Source: Anaerolineales bacterium (GTDB lineage Bacteria; Chloroflexota; Anaerolineae; Anaerolineales; Villigracilaceae). From it: a DNA stretch of 64,000 bases. This document shows, piece by piece, positions 34,325 through 43,944 of the stretch (the first letter of the stretch is position 1; each line of letters opens with the position of its first letter). The DNA is taken from NCBI GenBank assembly GCA_016789305.1, contig JAEURJ010000013.1, positions 434,001 to 498,000 of the forward strand. The letters are read 5' to 3'. Made by a program: the position numbers and the translations under genes. The notes below the pieces were generated by a model that was given only the letters and a program-made list of their open reading frames with translations, was not told the origin of the DNA and did no database searches.

Positions 34325-37006
34325 ATGACCCCAATACAAAAACTTACCTCCCTCGGCCAGTCTCTCTGGTACGACAACATTCAACGAAAACTGCTCGTCA
34401 ACGGCGAACTCAAGGCCATGATCGAGCGCGGTGATATTCGCGGCGTGACCTCGAACCCGACCATTTTTCAGAATGCGATTGCAAAGACGAACGATTATGA
34501 TGCAGCATTGATTCCGCTGGCCTGGGCCGGCTGGGATGCAGAGAATATCTTCTGGCAGCTTGCCATCGAAGATATTCAGGAAGCCTGCGATCTCTTCCGC
34601 CCGTTGTACGATGAAACCAAAGGCGGGGACGGTTATGTGAGTCTCGAAGTCAGCCCGTATCTGGCGAAGGATACGGCAGGCACCACCAAACAAGCGCAGG
34701 AATTGTGGACGCGCGTGAACCGCCCTAATCTGATGGTGAAGATTCCTGCCACAAAAGAAGGCATCCCTGCCATTCGCGCAAGTATTGCTGCTGGTATCAA
34801 CGTCAATGTTACGTTGATCTTTTCACTCGAGCGTTATGCAGAGGTGATGGATGCGTATCTCTCCGGCCTGGAAGATCGTGTTGCCAAGAATCTTCCCGTT
34901 CAAAATATCGCCTCCGTTGCATCGTTCTTTGTTTCGCGTGTGGATACAAAAATTGATCCGCGCCTGCCTGCTGATTCTGCGTTGCTTGGCAAGGCCGCGA
35001 TCGCAAATGCAAAGCTTGCCTATCATGCCTTCGAAGAAATCTTTACTTCGGCGCGCTTCGCGACTCTCAAGGCTCGTTTCAGCGCACGTGTGCAGCGTCC
35101 GTTGTGGGCTTCGACGGGTACGAAGAATCCGAAGTACTCTGACACGATCTATATCGATACGCTGATCGGCCCCGATACCGTTAACACCGTTCCGCCCGCC
35201 ACGCTGGATGCCTTCCGCGATCACGGCAATGCGGCGCTGACCATCACGCGCGGACTTGAAGAAGCGCAGACCCAACTTGCTGACCTTAAGTCTGCGGGGA
35301 TCTCGATGGGCGATGTGACTCAGGAATTGGAAGATGAAGGAGTCAAGTCTTTTGCGGATGCGTTCAAGACTCTGTTGGATGTGGTGGATGATCGACGCAA
35401 GAACGCCGTCGCTTCAATCGCGCCGTTGGCTGATTCTGTTGCGAAGCGCATCGCCAAGCTGGATGCGGACTCTGTCCCATCCCGCGTGTGGGCACATGAC
35501 CCAACGCTTTGGGCAACCGACGAAGCAGGCCAGGCTGAGATCAAGATCCGCCTCGGCTGGCTGGACTCCATCGAAGATGCCCGCAAGCGACTCGCCGGTT
35601 ATCAATCTTTTGCAAAAGAGATTCACAACGAAGGCATTGACCGTGTACTCGTCATCGGCATGGGCGGTTCGTCGTTGACCCCCGAAGTCTTTAGCTCCTT
35701 GCTTGCAGGCGCGAACATCGAAGCGAAGTTAAGCCTCGCGATCATTGATTCGACTGACCCGATTCAAGTTGCAACTGCGGTTGAACAATATCCTCCCGAC
35801 AAAACTTTATATATCATCGCCAGCAAGTCCGGCGGAACTGCTGAATTGTTGGCCTCCTTTGATTACCTATGGGAGTTGAGCAAGGGAAATGGTTCCCGCT
35901 TCGTCGCCATCACCGATGCAGGGACTTCGCTTGAGAAGCTTGCCAAAGATCGCGGCTTTAGAAAGATATTCAATCCCGATTCCAATGTGGGCGGACGCTT
36001 TGCCGCATTGACCGATTTCGGTTTAGTGCCTGCCGCATTGCTCGGCATGGACTTCGATCAACTGCTCGGCAATGCCGAACGCATGAAGAAGCAGTCCACT
36101 GCGGATGTTTCCTCCGCGCGCAACCCTGGCTTTGCACTGGGCGCTCTACTGGCCGAGTCTGCTCTCGCAGGCAGAGACAAAGTCACGATTTTGGCGGATG
36201 CGCCTGTTTCCGCGTTGGCAAACTGGATTGAGCAGGTGATCGCCGAATCCAGTGGCAAGAATCAGAAAGGAATCCTTCCCGTGGCATTGGAGCCTTTGGG
36301 CAAACCCGATGTGTATGGCAAGGACCGGCTGTTCGTTTATTTGAAGAGCAACGGCGAGCTCGAAGCGGGCATGGCGGAATTGAAGGCCGCAGGATTCCCC
36401 GTGATCGAATTCCCGATCACCAGCCCATACGATGCGGGCGCGGAATTTTATCGCTGGGAGATGGCGATCTCGATTGCATGTCACATCCTGGGCATCAACA
36501 CCTTCGACCAGCCCGATGTGCAGGATAGCAAGCTGCGCACGATTGCCAAGATCAAGGATTTTCAATCGACGGGCAAGCTCGCCGAAGTGGATCTGGTGGA
36601 TGGGAAGAAGGCGAAGGCTGCTTTGAAGAAATTTTTAGCGGACGCGAAAGATGGAAATTTCGTGACCATCAATGCCTATGTGCCGCGCAATAAAGAAACA
36701 GTGGCGGCCATTCAAACCTTGCGCGTGGCGATTCGCGAGAAAACAAAATGCGCCGTGACCGCTGGATTTGGTCCGCGCTTCCAGCATTCGACAGGACAGT
36801 TCCACAAGGGCGGACCGAATAAGGGATTGTTCATTCAGGTGGTCTACGATGCCGCGAAGGATATGGAAATCCCCACGGAAGGCCTGACCTTCGGCACGCT
36901 CATCCGTGCGCAGGCGCTGGGCGATTACGAAGCACTCCTCGCCGCGGGACGCAAGGCGATACGAATTAAGTTAGATAAGCCGGAAGATTTGAGTAATTTG
37001 TTGTAG
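34325..37006 (+). CDS. Bifunctional transaldolase / glucose-6-phosphate isomerase
   Basis: 893 residues, a natural fusion. Residues 1-370 are transaldolase ([12 protein letters not shown] at 41-52; Schiff-base Lys139 in [11 protein letters not shown]). From about 420 there is a phosphoglucose isomerase/SIS domain ([49 protein letters not shown]). It links fructose-6-P of the pentose phosphate pathway with glucose-6-P. Such Tal-Pgi fusions are known in Chloroflexota and other phyla. The TAG stop is supplied by the first bases of a REP-like palindrome, so the C-terminus may have been altered by its insertion. Confidence 0.94.
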   Translation: MTPIQKLTSLGQSLWYDNIQRKLLVNGELKAMIERGDIRGVTSNPTIFQNAIAKTNDYDAALIPLAWAGWDAENIFWQLAIEDIQEACDLFRPLYDETKGGDGYVSLEVSPYLAKDTAGTTKQAQELWTRVNRPNLMVKIPATKEGIPAIRASIAAGINVNVTLIFSLERYAEVMDAYLSGLEDRVAKNLPVQNIASVASFFVSRVDTKIDPRLPADSALLGKAAIANAKLAYHAFEEIFTSARFATLKARFSARVQRPLWASTGTKNPKYSDTIYIDTLIGPDTVNTVPPATLDAFRDHGNAALTITRGLEEAQTQLADLKSAGISMGDVTQELEDEGVKSFADAFKTLLDVVDDRRKNAVASIAPLADSVAKRIAKLDADSVPSRVWAHDPTLWATDEAGQAEIKIRLGWLDSIEDARKRLAGYQSFAKEIHNEGIDRVLVIGMGGSSLTPEVFSSLLAGANIEAKLSLAIIDSTDPIQVATAVEQYPPDKTLYIIASKSGGTAELLASFDYLWELSKGNGSRFVAITDAGTSLEKLAKDRGFRKIFNPDSNVGGRFAALTDFGLVPAALLGMDFDQLLGNAERMKKQSTADVSSARNPGFALGALLAESALAGRDKVTILADAPVSALANWIEQVIAESSGKNQKGILPVALEPLGKPDVYGKDRLFVYLKSNGELEAGMAELKAAGFPVIEFPITSPYDAGAEFYRWEMAISIACHILGINTFDQPDVQDSKLRTIAKIKDFQSTGKLAEVDLVDGKKAKAALKKFLADAKDGNFVTINAYVPRNKETVAAIQTLRVAIREKTKCAVTAGFGPRFQHSTGQFHKGGPNKGLFIQVVYDAAKDMEIPTEGLTFGTLIRAQALGDYEALLAAGRKAIRIKLDKPEDLSNLL

Positions 37007-37056
37007 GGGCACAGCGTTGCTGTGCCAAATTGGACACGGCAGCGCCGTGTCCCTAC
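37003..37056. repeat. Composite REP-like palindrome upstream of the transposase
   Basis: gtaggg (37003-37008) and ccctac (37051-37056) are outer arms. Inside are two hairpins, ggcacagc-gtt-gctgtgcc (37008-37026) and ggacacggc-agc-gccgtgtcc (37032-37052). The element contains the tal-pgi stop codon (37004-37006) and ends 11 bp before the transposase ATG. A paired-hairpin unit next to a Y1 transposase is the layout of REP/BIME elements with their RAYT. Confidence 0.7.
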
Positions 37057-37067
37057 GGAGTTGAATT

Positions 37068-37685
37068 ATGAAATACGACCCGCAGCTTCATCATCGTCGT
37101 TCCATTCGTTTGCAGGGATACGATTACACGGCTGCGGGCGCGTATTTCATCACGATTTGTTCGTATCAGCGCGAACATATTTTTGGTGAAGTGGTTGATG
37201 GGGAAATGAGATTGAATGCCTTGGGCGAAATTGCACGTGCGGAATGGTTTAGAACCGCTGAGTTGCGTCCGCAGGTGGAATTGCATGAAGATGAATTTGT
37301 GGTGATGCCGAATCACGCGCATGGGATTATTTGGTTGGTAGAACCTGTTGGGGCACGGCGCCGCCGTGCCCCAACGGAAAAATTTGGAAAACCCGTTGTT
37401 GGTTCGATTCCAACCATCGTCCGTGCATACAAATCAGCCGTGACCTATGCCATTAATAAATCGCAAAATTCGCGTGGTTCTGTTATTTGGCAGAGAAATT
37501 ATTACGAGCATGTCATCCGAGATGAGCGGGAATTGGACTTGATCGCCAGGTATATCCATTACAATCCATTCAACTGGCAAGTGGACTGTGACAACCCCGA
37601 AAACACCCGTAAATTACCCGCACCAGAATCCGTGGAAGATTATCTAAGAGATGCCGAAGAAATTTTAGGAGTAAAAATCAAATGA
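37068..37685 (+). CDS. REP-associated tyrosine transposase (Y1, HUH family)
   Basis: 205 residues. HUH motif MPNHAHG (His83, His85), candidate catalytic Tyr in NYYEHVIRDE (146/147) and the following YIHYNP are all present, so it may be active. RAYTs cut and move single-stranded REP palindromes. Residues 94-103 (PVGARRRRAP) are encoded by a perfect 13-bp palindrome. The 3' end overlaps phhB by 4 bp. Confidence 0.85.
   Translation: MKYDPQLHHRRSIRLQGYDYTAAGAYFITICSYQREHIFGEVVDGEMRLNALGEIARAEWFRTAELRPQVELHEDEFVVMPNHAHGIIWLVEPVGARRRRAPTEKFGKPVVGSIPTIVRAYKSAVTYAINKSQNSRGSVIWQRNYYEHVIRDERELDLIARYIHYNPFNWQVDCDNPENTRKLPAPESVEDYLRDAEEILGVKIK
37347..37375. repeat. REP-like palindrome inside the transposase coding sequence
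   Basis: gttggggcacggc (37347-37359), loop gcc, gccgtgccccaac (37363-37375): a perfect 13-bp stem with 3-nt loop. Its ggcacgg core is close to the second hairpin of the element at 37003-37056. It is in frame and codes for an Arg-rich loop. Confidence 0.75.
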
Positions 37686-38020
37686 CCAATCTCTCTTCCT
37701 TCAAATGTGTCGCCTGCCGTGGCGGGGAGCCGACCTTGACCGACGCCGAGATCGCGGACCTGCATCCGCAGGTGGCGGAGTGGCAGATCAAGGAAGTGGA
37801 CGGTGTCAAACGGATCGAGCGCGTCTTCAAGCTCAAGAACTTCGTGGAGGCGATTGCTTTCACAAACAAGATCGGCGTGATCGCGGAAGAGGAAGACCAT
37901 CACCCGTTGATCATCACCGAGTGGGGTAGGGTGACCGTGCAGTGGTGGTCGCATAAGATCAAGGGACTGCATAAAAATGATTTCATCATGGCGGCGAAGA
38001 CAGATGAAGTGTTTGGATAA
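37682..38020 (+). CDS. phhB: 4a-hydroxytetrahydrobiopterin dehydratase
   Basis: 112 residues, pterin-4a-carbinolamine dehydratase fold. The active-site stretch EEDHHPLIITEWGRVTVQWW carries the His pair, His-Pro and Trp expected; the N-terminal CVACRGGEPTL is common in bacterial PCDs. It recycles tetrahydropterin or has a related pterin role; no aromatic hydroxylase is seen nearby. Its start now depends on the transposase end (ATGA overlap), so its original leader may have been displaced. Confidence 0.92.
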   Translation: MTNLSSFKCVACRGGEPTLTDAEIADLHPQVAEWQIKEVDGVKRIERVFKLKNFVEAIAFTNKIGVIAEEEDHHPLIITEWGRVTVQWWSHKIKGLHKNDFIMAAKTDEVFG

Positions 38021-38050
38021 GATTTTTAGGAAAATGAAGCAAGTTTATAC

Positions 38051-38689
38051 ATGAAAAAAAATATGTGGAAGAAAATTTTCTTATTAGTGATTGCATTTAA
38101 TTCAGGATGTTCATCGGTTGATTCCTCTGTTTCTGAAACTTTAACAGCGTGGCCGACAGCTACAGTAGTCAAAGCTACCACTACTCCGTCTCCAACGTTA
38201 ATGCCTATACCAACTCTTTATTCTCGTTTGGAGCTATCAGAAGATTCTTTAGATGTGGTTGTTGGTAAATTAGAAATGGAGGGATACTCTTTTGAGTATT
38301 TTGAGTATGAAGACGGAAATAGTCGGTATCTTGGCACTTATCAAAACGACACATTATTTTCCATAACCCTCGATATTCGTCAATCTAACTTTACTTTTGC
38401 CGGTTTTTATTATAACTACAGTGGAAATCCGAATGGCAATAATCCTCTGCCAGATGTTTTAGATATCGCCATTTTCGGTCCGAAAACTTTTGAAGAAGAA
38501 ATACTTCCTTGGAGAAAGGATATTGAGAAATCAATGCTGCAGGGTGTTTTTGAAGATTATTACTTGCTCTGCTTCGAAGATTTTGCTATTCTTGAAAATC
38601 TTGGTGAACCATTTGGCTTTAGTCATTCTATATACTTAAGGAGAGATTGGGAATTAGAGTTGAGCGAAGTTTATCGTAGTTGCTCATGA
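38051..38689 (+). CDS. Putative lipoprotein, unknown
   Basis: 212 residues. Signal peptide with lipobox-like NSGC at about residues 17-20, then a Ser/Thr/Pro-rich linker (PTATVVKATTTPSPT) typical of secreted Chloroflexota proteins, then a globular acidic domain rich in Phe/Tyr. AT-rich. No family recognised; an extracytoplasmic anchored protein is the limit of inference. Confidence 0.65.
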   Translation: MKKNMWKKIFLLVIAFNSGCSSVDSSVSETLTAWPTATVVKATTTPSPTLMPIPTLYSRLELSEDSLDVVVGKLEMEGYSFEYFEYEDGNSRYLGTYQNDTLFSITLDIRQSNFTFAGFYYNYSGNPNGNNPLPDVLDIAIFGPKTFEEEILPWRKDIEKSMLQGVFEDYYLLCFEDFAILENLGEPFGFSHSIYLRRDWELELSEVYRSCS

Positions 38690-38967
38690 TGACTGTTGTG
38701 CTGTTTTAGTTAGATCACTCGAGGAAAAAAGTAATTCCGCTATAAATGATTTGATTCATTTCCAGTTATTAACCTGTCAAGTCGTAGCGGAGTGGAGTGG
38801 GTGACATAACAACCTGGCCTGCTTTTAAGCGGTATAGGTGCAAATCGAGTTTTCCTGCTCCCGGGCAGAGTCCACTCTAACTTGCGCGCAATACCCTGTG
38901 AAGAGTGCATAGGGCGAGTCGCAAATCGTTAGTCTATACTTTCTAGCTGAAAGGATCAACGACAATT
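38690..38967. other. 278-bp spacer, nothing assignable
   Basis: No ORF, stem-loop with T run, or repeat copy stood out. A TATACT hexamer at 38935-38940 lies 27 bp before the next start but lacks a convincing -35 box; aaagga near 38951 could serve as ribosome binding site. Confidence 0.4.
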
Positions 38968-39588
38968 ATGTCGGAAACAATTTTTAAGCCAAAATATTCC
39001 CCTAGTGGCAGCTTTGATGTACTTGGACTCTGCCTGCTTTTGATAGTTGTTAGCCTTCTTTCCTTTATAAAATTTGGGGTTGATTTAACAACTATTTTGG
39101 CTTTTTCGTTCTTGATTCTTTCTGTTGTAAACTTCTCGGAGTCTTATATTCGCCGCGTCATATTTACTGACTCTTATTTCATCGTGGAAAAGTATGTTTG
39201 GCCGTCCAAAAAAATCGCATATTCAGACGTAATAGATTTTGGATTTTCAAAGGTCAAAACTCGAAAAGGAGATGTCAGTTTTGCTGCCATGGATAATGCG
39301 GCAGAATTGCATGCTTTGTTTTCGGAATTTATCCAGGAAGGCATAATTAACAGAAATCTATTTGAAAACAAGGCGGTGGTAGAAGAACTGGCTCTTAAAA
39401 AGTCGTTCTTGCCAGCTGTAGTGATCACACAAATTCTGAATGGTGCTTTTCTGATCTACTGGTTCTATAACCCATCACGCTTTAGCATACTGGGTTTCTG
39501 GCTTGTTATACTCTTGATAATTTTAGCCGGAGCAATGGTGATGCTGTCAATCTATTGGATCAACAAAAAGCGCATTAAACTTCAATAA
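38968..39588 (+). CDS. Membrane protein, unknown
   Basis: 206 residues. Two hydrophobic segments at about 19-53, a cytosolic region resembling a bacterial PH-like strand pattern (YFIVEKYVWPSKKIAYSDVIDF), and two more membrane segments near 150-200 ending in KKRIKLQ. No known family name can be given with confidence. AT-rich, like the preceding gene. Confidence 0.6.
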   Translation: MSETIFKPKYSPSGSFDVLGLCLLLIVVSLLSFIKFGVDLTTILAFSFLILSVVNFSESYIRRVIFTDSYFIVEKYVWPSKKIAYSDVIDFGFSKVKTRKGDVSFAAMDNAAELHALFSEFIQEGIINRNLFENKAVVEELALKKSFLPAVVITQILNGAFLIYWFYNPSRFSILGFWLVILLIILAGAMVMLSIYWINKKRIKLQ

Positions 39589-39625
39589 ATGCGGGCTAAC
39601 AAAACATGCCTACTTACTGTATATT

Positions 39626-40042
39626 TTATTTCCAGTCGCCAGTGCCGGTGAATCGTGATGGCGTGATGTGAGTGACGTAGCCGGGTCTGCTTCGAAACGG
39701 TTCAGGCGGGAATATAACATCAGTGCCCAAATACCCATGAGCCAGCCGCTGGAGCAGGTCCGCGCCGCCGCCTTCGGTCACGTAGGCGTTTCCATACACA
39801 ACCAGATATTCCTGCAAACCGAAATCGTTCTTTCCATGCCCAAGCATCGATAAGACCACGCGCGGGTCTTTTTTTATGTTCTTGATCTTTTGAAAGTTGC
39901 TCATGTGTCCCACGACAAATTCATCGTCTTGAATGCCGACCCACACCACGGTCACCTGCGGGCTGCCGTCGGGATTCAGTGTGGTCAAATGGGCGAGTGG
40001 GGCGGTGGCGATTAAGTTCTTAATGGTGTCTGGAATTATCAT
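39626..40042 (-). CDS. PPOX-class F420/FMN-dependent oxidoreductase
   Basis: 138 residues, split-barrel fold. Motifs APLAHLTTLNPDGSPQVTVVWV and KIKNIKKDPRVVLSM are those of the class often called F420-dependent TIGR03618-type enzymes. The N-terminal Asn-Pro-Asp-Gly and Gln residues sit in the flavin/deazaflavin binding strand. Substrate unknown. gagg precedes the ATG on the minus strand. Confidence 0.85.
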   Translation of the reverse strand: MIIPDTIKNLIATAPLAHLTTLNPDGSPQVTVVWVGIQDDEFVVGHMSNFQKIKNIKKDPRVVLSMLGHGKNDFGLQEYLVVYGNAYVTEGGGADLLQRLAHGYLGTDVIFPPEPFRSRPGYVTHITPSRFTGTGDWK

Positions 40043-40183
40043 TTTGCCTCTTCAAAAATGCAATGTCACTCTGCCTGCACTGAGCCGCGGGCACACGTGA
40101 GGGGGCGCTCTTCGCGACCGAAGAGTCTCGTCCTTTTGGGGTAGAGACCCTTCGCTATCGCTCAGGGAATCATGGTTGGGAAA

Positions 40184-41743
40184 TTACAAACTCGCTCGTC
40201 TCTTCTTCAAGGCTTTATCGTCCACTGCTTTGAAAATTCTCAACACGAATGGGAAATCTCCCAGCCAACTGAGGAAGTTAGCCCACAGCCAGGTGAGTCC
40301 CGTGGGGATTTCGGGCAGCGAGGCTGCGGGGGTGAAGTCCACCATGCGGTCATCGAGCTGGAAGTGATAGCGGTCCGCTTGAGTAACCTTCGGATTCGAT
40401 TCAAGGAATGAACGCATTTGAGCAAGCTCGTCTTTCGTCATCCACTGCGGCAGGTCGGAGGTGGCTTTGAATTCACAAACGAGCGCGAGGTCTTGCAGCA
40501 AGGTCTTCTGTTCGGGCGTGAGTGTATTTTCCTTTGATTCAAAATACGCCACGTCGGGGTCGATGTGAATTAAAGGTTTCAACCACAAACGATGAACCAC
40601 CGTGCGGATGGCATTCTTCGTGCCGGGGGTGGAAAGGTTGTACAGCAAATTGGCATCGCGATAACTTTCCCATGCGTGCGAGACATCCGGCCCCACGCGG
40701 ATCGCGTCGCAGACTCCCAGCGCGGGGATGATCGGCGTGCCGCAGGTCAGGAAGAATGCGTCCGCGCCCATCGCTTCACGCATCAATTTCAGCGACTCGC
40801 GATACGCGGCTTCGCGCGGCATGTCGTTGTAGCGTTTGCCTTGCAATGCGCCCGCATATAAGAAGTCCAGCTTGAGATAGTCAAAGCCCCAGGCGCGGAC
40901 CTGCTTCATGAGCGCAACCAGCCACGAGATTACGTCCGGATGCGTGGTGTCGAGCGCGTACAACTGCTCGCCCCAGTTGAATCCCGCAGAGACGAGTCGT
41001 CCCTTTTCATTTCGCAAAAACCAATCCGCATGTTCTTTGAATAATTTCGAAGATTGGACGGCGATCAACGGCGCCAGCCACAATCCTGCACGCCTGCCCG
41101 TTGACTTTATTTTCTCCGCCAATGCATTCATGCCCGACGGAAATTTTCCATTCACATCCCAATCGCCAATCGTGATTTGCCAGCCGTCATCCACTTGCAA
41201 AACATCGAAAGGCATATCGCCTAACTCGTCGAACGTCTTGTAAAGAACTTCCTCATCGATCACGGTGTACAGGCTGTACCACGAGCACCATACGCGCGGC
41301 GCAATTTCTTTTTGTAATATCCCAAAACGATTTCCCAACTCATCGGCATATTTTTTGAAGACGATATTTTCCTCGCCAATGGCAATGAACCACTCGACTT
41401 CATCCGCCTCACTCTGCGCCGATAATTGATTGCCAACGAGCGACACATGCGCGTCTGTTGCCAATGCGCCGAGCAAGAGAATCTTTCCATCCTCCAATTC
41501 CACTGCGCCCAACCATGCGCCGTTGGGATCGGTCTTGCGCGCATGTACTGCATCGATTTGCAGCGGATGAAAAATGGCGGGCTTTTGAATTGGAAGCGGG
41601 GAGAGGTCGGTCCATGCCGCAAGCGACCACGATTGCCAGCCGTGACGGTAATAGCGCACAGGCTGCGAAGGCAACTCGATCTGTAATTCTTTTGCGGAGA
41701 CGATCTGCGAATTTTGGATTTCGGAAAGTTGAAGTTTTTTCAT
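40184..41743 (-). CDS. Alpha-galactosidase, GH36-like
   Basis: 519 residues, shorter than the ~700 of typical GH36. The (beta/alpha)8 domain runs from about 150 to 420: WCSWYSLY, VLQVDDGWQ, nucleophile Asp293 in DYLKLDFLYAGA and acid/base Asp353 in IRVGPDVSHAWE. No signal peptide, so it is cytosolic, acting on imported alpha-galactosides such as melibiose or raffinose. It lacks a neighbouring sugar transporter. The C-terminal end with LTWLWANFLSWLGDFPFVL is unusual. Confidence 0.88.
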   Translation of the reverse strand: MKKLQLSEIQNSQIVSAKELQIELPSQPVRYYRHGWQSWSLAAWTDLSPLPIQKPAIFHPLQIDAVHARKTDPNGAWLGAVELEDGKILLLGALATDAHVSLVGNQLSAQSEADEVEWFIAIGEENIVFKKYADELGNRFGILQKEIAPRVWCSWYSLYTVIDEEVLYKTFDELGDMPFDVLQVDDGWQITIGDWDVNGKFPSGMNALAEKIKSTGRRAGLWLAPLIAVQSSKLFKEHADWFLRNEKGRLVSAGFNWGEQLYALDTTHPDVISWLVALMKQVRAWGFDYLKLDFLYAGALQGKRYNDMPREAAYRESLKLMREAMGADAFFLTCGTPIIPALGVCDAIRVGPDVSHAWESYRDANLLYNLSTPGTKNAIRTVVHRLWLKPLIHIDPDVAYFESKENTLTPEQKTLLQDLALVCEFKATSDLPQWMTKDELAQMRSFLESNPKVTQADRYHFQLDDRMVDFTPAASLPEIPTGLTWLWANFLSWLGDFPFVLRIFKAVDDKALKKRRASL

Positions 41744-41827
41744 TGACGCCTTGTACTCTAAAGAATGAGGCCATTTTACTGGAAATCAATAACGGATGCG
41801 AAACATAATTACCCCCCAATTTAATCT

Positions 41828-41896
41828 GGACGCAGATGAACGCTGATTTTCGCTGACAAAAAGCAAAATCAGCGTTTTCTGCGTTTTTCAGCGTCC
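41828..41896. repeat. Nested palindrome upstream of the alpha-galactosidase gene
   Basis: Three nested arm pairs: ggacgc (41828-41833)/gcgtcc (41891-41896), cgcaga (41831-41836)/tctgcg (41878-41883), and aacgctgatttt (41839-41850)/aaaatcagcgtt (41865-41876). It is not followed by a T run suited to either gene, so it is best read as a dispersed palindromic repeat. Confidence 0.55.
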
Positions 41897-41981
41897 CTTT
41901 TTGGGTTTAAAAACAAACTCACCCACGAAAGATTAATTTCAGGGTGAGTCATGTTTGTCCGTTTCCTGTACGCTCACGCCC

Positions 41982-42010
41982 TTGACGTGCAAATAGCCGT
42001 AAGGTATAGT
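41982..42010 (+). promoter_or_regulatory. Sigma-70-type promoter of the first Lrp gene
   Basis: TTGACG (41982-41987), exactly 17 bp, TATAGT (42005-42010). The expected transcription start, near 42017, rules out the upstream ATG at 41951 as start of the Lrp gene and supports ATG 42047. Confidence 0.7.
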
Positions 42011-42046
42011 TTCGGCGTCCCATTCGGAAGAAAAGCGTATAAAACC

Positions 42047-42553
42047 ATGTATGAATTCGACAAAACAGACATAAAAATCGTCAATTTGCTCCTGGAAGAC
42101 GGGCGTATGTCCGCTTCAGAGATGTCCCGCCGTATGAGTGACATCTCCGAGCGTGCTGTGCGTTATCGTGTGGATCGGATGATCGAAGAGGGCGTCATTC
42201 AGATCAGTGCGGTGGTCAAGCCCGAGGCGCTTGGTTTCAACATCAAAGCCGATGTCTGGCTGGAGGTCGAAGCCGATACTGTGTTGGACGTGGCCCGCAA
42301 GATGGCCTCTTTCGAAAATGTGACGTACGTAGCCTGCGGCATCGGGCAGAATGACATCAGTATTCAGATCGTGGCAAAGGATACTTCCGAGATCTATTAT
42401 TTTGTCACGGAAGTGGTACGCAAAGTGCCGGGAGTTCGCAAGACCACCACTTCGATCGTACCGATCATTCTCAAAGATGTTTACCAGTGGAGAGTGCCTG
42501 AGCGAATTGCAAGTGAACTGTCAGAGAACGAATCAGTAGCAGCATCCAAATAA
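42047..42553 (+). CDS. Lrp/AsnC-family transcriptional regulator
   Basis: 168 residues from ATG 42047. The N-terminal helix-turn-helix is FDKTDIKIVNLLLEDGRMSA...SERAVRYRVDRMIEEG; the C-terminal ligand-binding RAM domain is about residues 70-150. Lrp proteins sense amino acids. Placed 18 bp before the first aminotransferase, it probably controls the amine catabolism operon. The insertion SRRMSDIS in the HTH makes the first helix pair slightly longer than usual. Confidence 0.9.
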   Translation: MYEFDKTDIKIVNLLLEDGRMSASEMSRRMSDISERAVRYRVDRMIEEGVIQISAVVKPEALGFNIKADVWLEVEADTVLDVARKMASFENVTYVACGIGQNDISIQIVAKDTSEIYYFVTEVVRKVPGVRKTTTSIVPIILKDVYQWRVPERIASELSENESVAASK

Positions 42554-42571
42554 TCCTTACAAGGAGAGTGT

Positions 42572-43870
42572 ATGTTTGGTTCGAAGACGCAATCGTTACA
42601 GCAGCGTGCACAGAAAGTCATGCCGTTGGGTGTGAACTCCAATTTTCGTTTCTGGGGAGATGGTATTACCCCTTATGTCCAAAAAGCCAAGGGCGGTTAT
42701 TTATGGGATGTGGATGGAAAAAAATATATCGACTATCGCATGGCCTTCGGGCCGATTATTTTAGGGCACGCCTACGATGAAGTCGATCAAAAAGTAATCG
42801 AAGAAATTCAAAAGGGCATTCTCTTCGCGATGACAGGTGAACTTGAAGTTGCCGTCGCAGAGATGATCGTCGAAATGTCTCCAGCCATCGAAATGGTGCG
42901 CATGGCCTGTTCGGGCACCGAAGCCACCATGCATGCGATTCGAGTTGCGCGCGCCTTCACAGGGCGCGATTTGATTTTAAAGTTCGAAGGCAATTATCAC
43001 GGCTTTCATGATCATACGTTGTGGTCCACGTATGCGCCTGTTGAGGCTTATGGCAATCGTCGCAGTCCTATCGCGGTCCCTGCATCATCGGGTATCCCCA
43101 AAGGAATGCGGGAATTTATCATCACCCTGCCGTTCAATGACTTTGAAGGTTTCGAGCGCGTGATGAAATCATATGGCGATCAAATTGCCGCAGTGATATC
43201 CGAACCATGTCAGGGCAATTGCGCGGCAATCAATCCGCAAGATGGATTTTTGCAACTCATCCGTACTGAGACGGAAAAGTACGGTTGCGTTTTCATTTTG
43301 GATGAAGTCAAAACTGGATTTCGCATCGCGAACGGCGGGGCACAGGAATACTACCGCCTTCAACCAGACCTGGTCACGTATGCCAAAGCCCTCGGCAACG
43401 GTTACCCTGTGGCAGCATTCGGCGGCAAACGAGAGATCATGTCCATTATTGGTCACGGCGTGGCGCAGGGCGGGACCTACACCAACAACAAACCCGGCAT
43501 TGCTGGAGCGTATGCCACGTTGAGTCTATTGAAATCCAAGCCGATTTTGAAGACCATCGAAAAACGCGGTCAGCGCCTGATGGAAGGATTAAAAGAAATC
43601 TTCGATGAGAATGATATTCCTTCCGTATTTACCGGCTATCCTGCCATGTTCTCCTTCTCGTTGAATACCGACTCCGTCACCTGTCAGCGTGACTGGTCAC
43701 AAAGCGATCACGAGTTGTATATCAAGCTTGCCGACAAAGCCATTGCCCGCGGCGTCATGCCCGACCGTGATGCGCGTGAACCGTGGTTCCTGTGCTACGA
43801 ACATTCCGATGCAGATATCGACGAGACATTGAACGTCTATGCAGAAGCTGCGAAGGAAATAAAAAGATAA
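42572..43870 (+). CDS. Class-III aminotransferase, glutamate-1-semialdehyde aminomutase-like
   Basis: 432 residues. PLP enzyme of fold type I: CSGTEATMHAIRVARAFTG (113-131), FILDEVKTGFR (241-251), Schiff-base Lys272 in TYAKALGNGYP. The overall sequence is closest in style to HemL, but the operon context suggests an amine or beta-amino acid transaminase rather than haem synthesis. aaggagag precedes the ATG. Confidence 0.85.
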   Translation: MFGSKTQSLQQRAQKVMPLGVNSNFRFWGDGITPYVQKAKGGYLWDVDGKKYIDYRMAFGPIILGHAYDEVDQKVIEEIQKGILFAMTGELEVAVAEMIVEMSPAIEMVRMACSGTEATMHAIRVARAFTGRDLILKFEGNYHGFHDHTLWSTYAPVEAYGNRRSPIAVPASSGIPKGMREFIITLPFNDFEGFERVMKSYGDQIAAVISEPCQGNCAAINPQDGFLQLIRTETEKYGCVFILDEVKTGFRIANGGAQEYYRLQPDLVTYAKALGNGYPVAAFGGKREIMSIIGHGVAQGGTYTNNKPGIAGAYATLSLLKSKPILKTIEKRGQRLMEGLKEIFDENDIPSVFTGYPAMFSFSLNTDSVTCQRDWSQSDHELYIKLADKAIARGVMPDRDAREPWFLCYEHSDADIDETLNVYAEAAKEIKR

Positions 43871-43884
43871 ATCGTCAAAGGTCG

Positions 43885-43929
43885 AACGTCGAAGGTCAAA
43901 ACGACTTTCGACCTTTGACCTTCGACGTT
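43885..43929. repeat. Palindromic spacer between two aminotransferase genes
   Basis: aacgtcgaaggtcaaa (43885-43900) is perfectly complementary to tttgaccttcgacgtt (43914-43929) around a 13-nt loop, with further gtcaaaggtcgaa repeats next to it. It lacks a T run, and the downstream gene keeps its own ribosome binding site, so it may affect mRNA processing within the operon. Confidence 0.6.
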
Positions 43930-43944
43930 TAAAAGGACATCATC

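Noticed and set aside
40085..40175. GC-rich stretch with ctcttcg/cgaagag and gagac pieces as a terminator or REP copy
   Set aside because: The arms are short, do not share the GTAGGGGC core, and no clean stem plus T run can be drawn.
41951..42046. Upstream ATG as start of the first Lrp gene
   Set aside because: A good promoter at 41982-42010 lies downstream of that ATG, so the transcript cannot include it.
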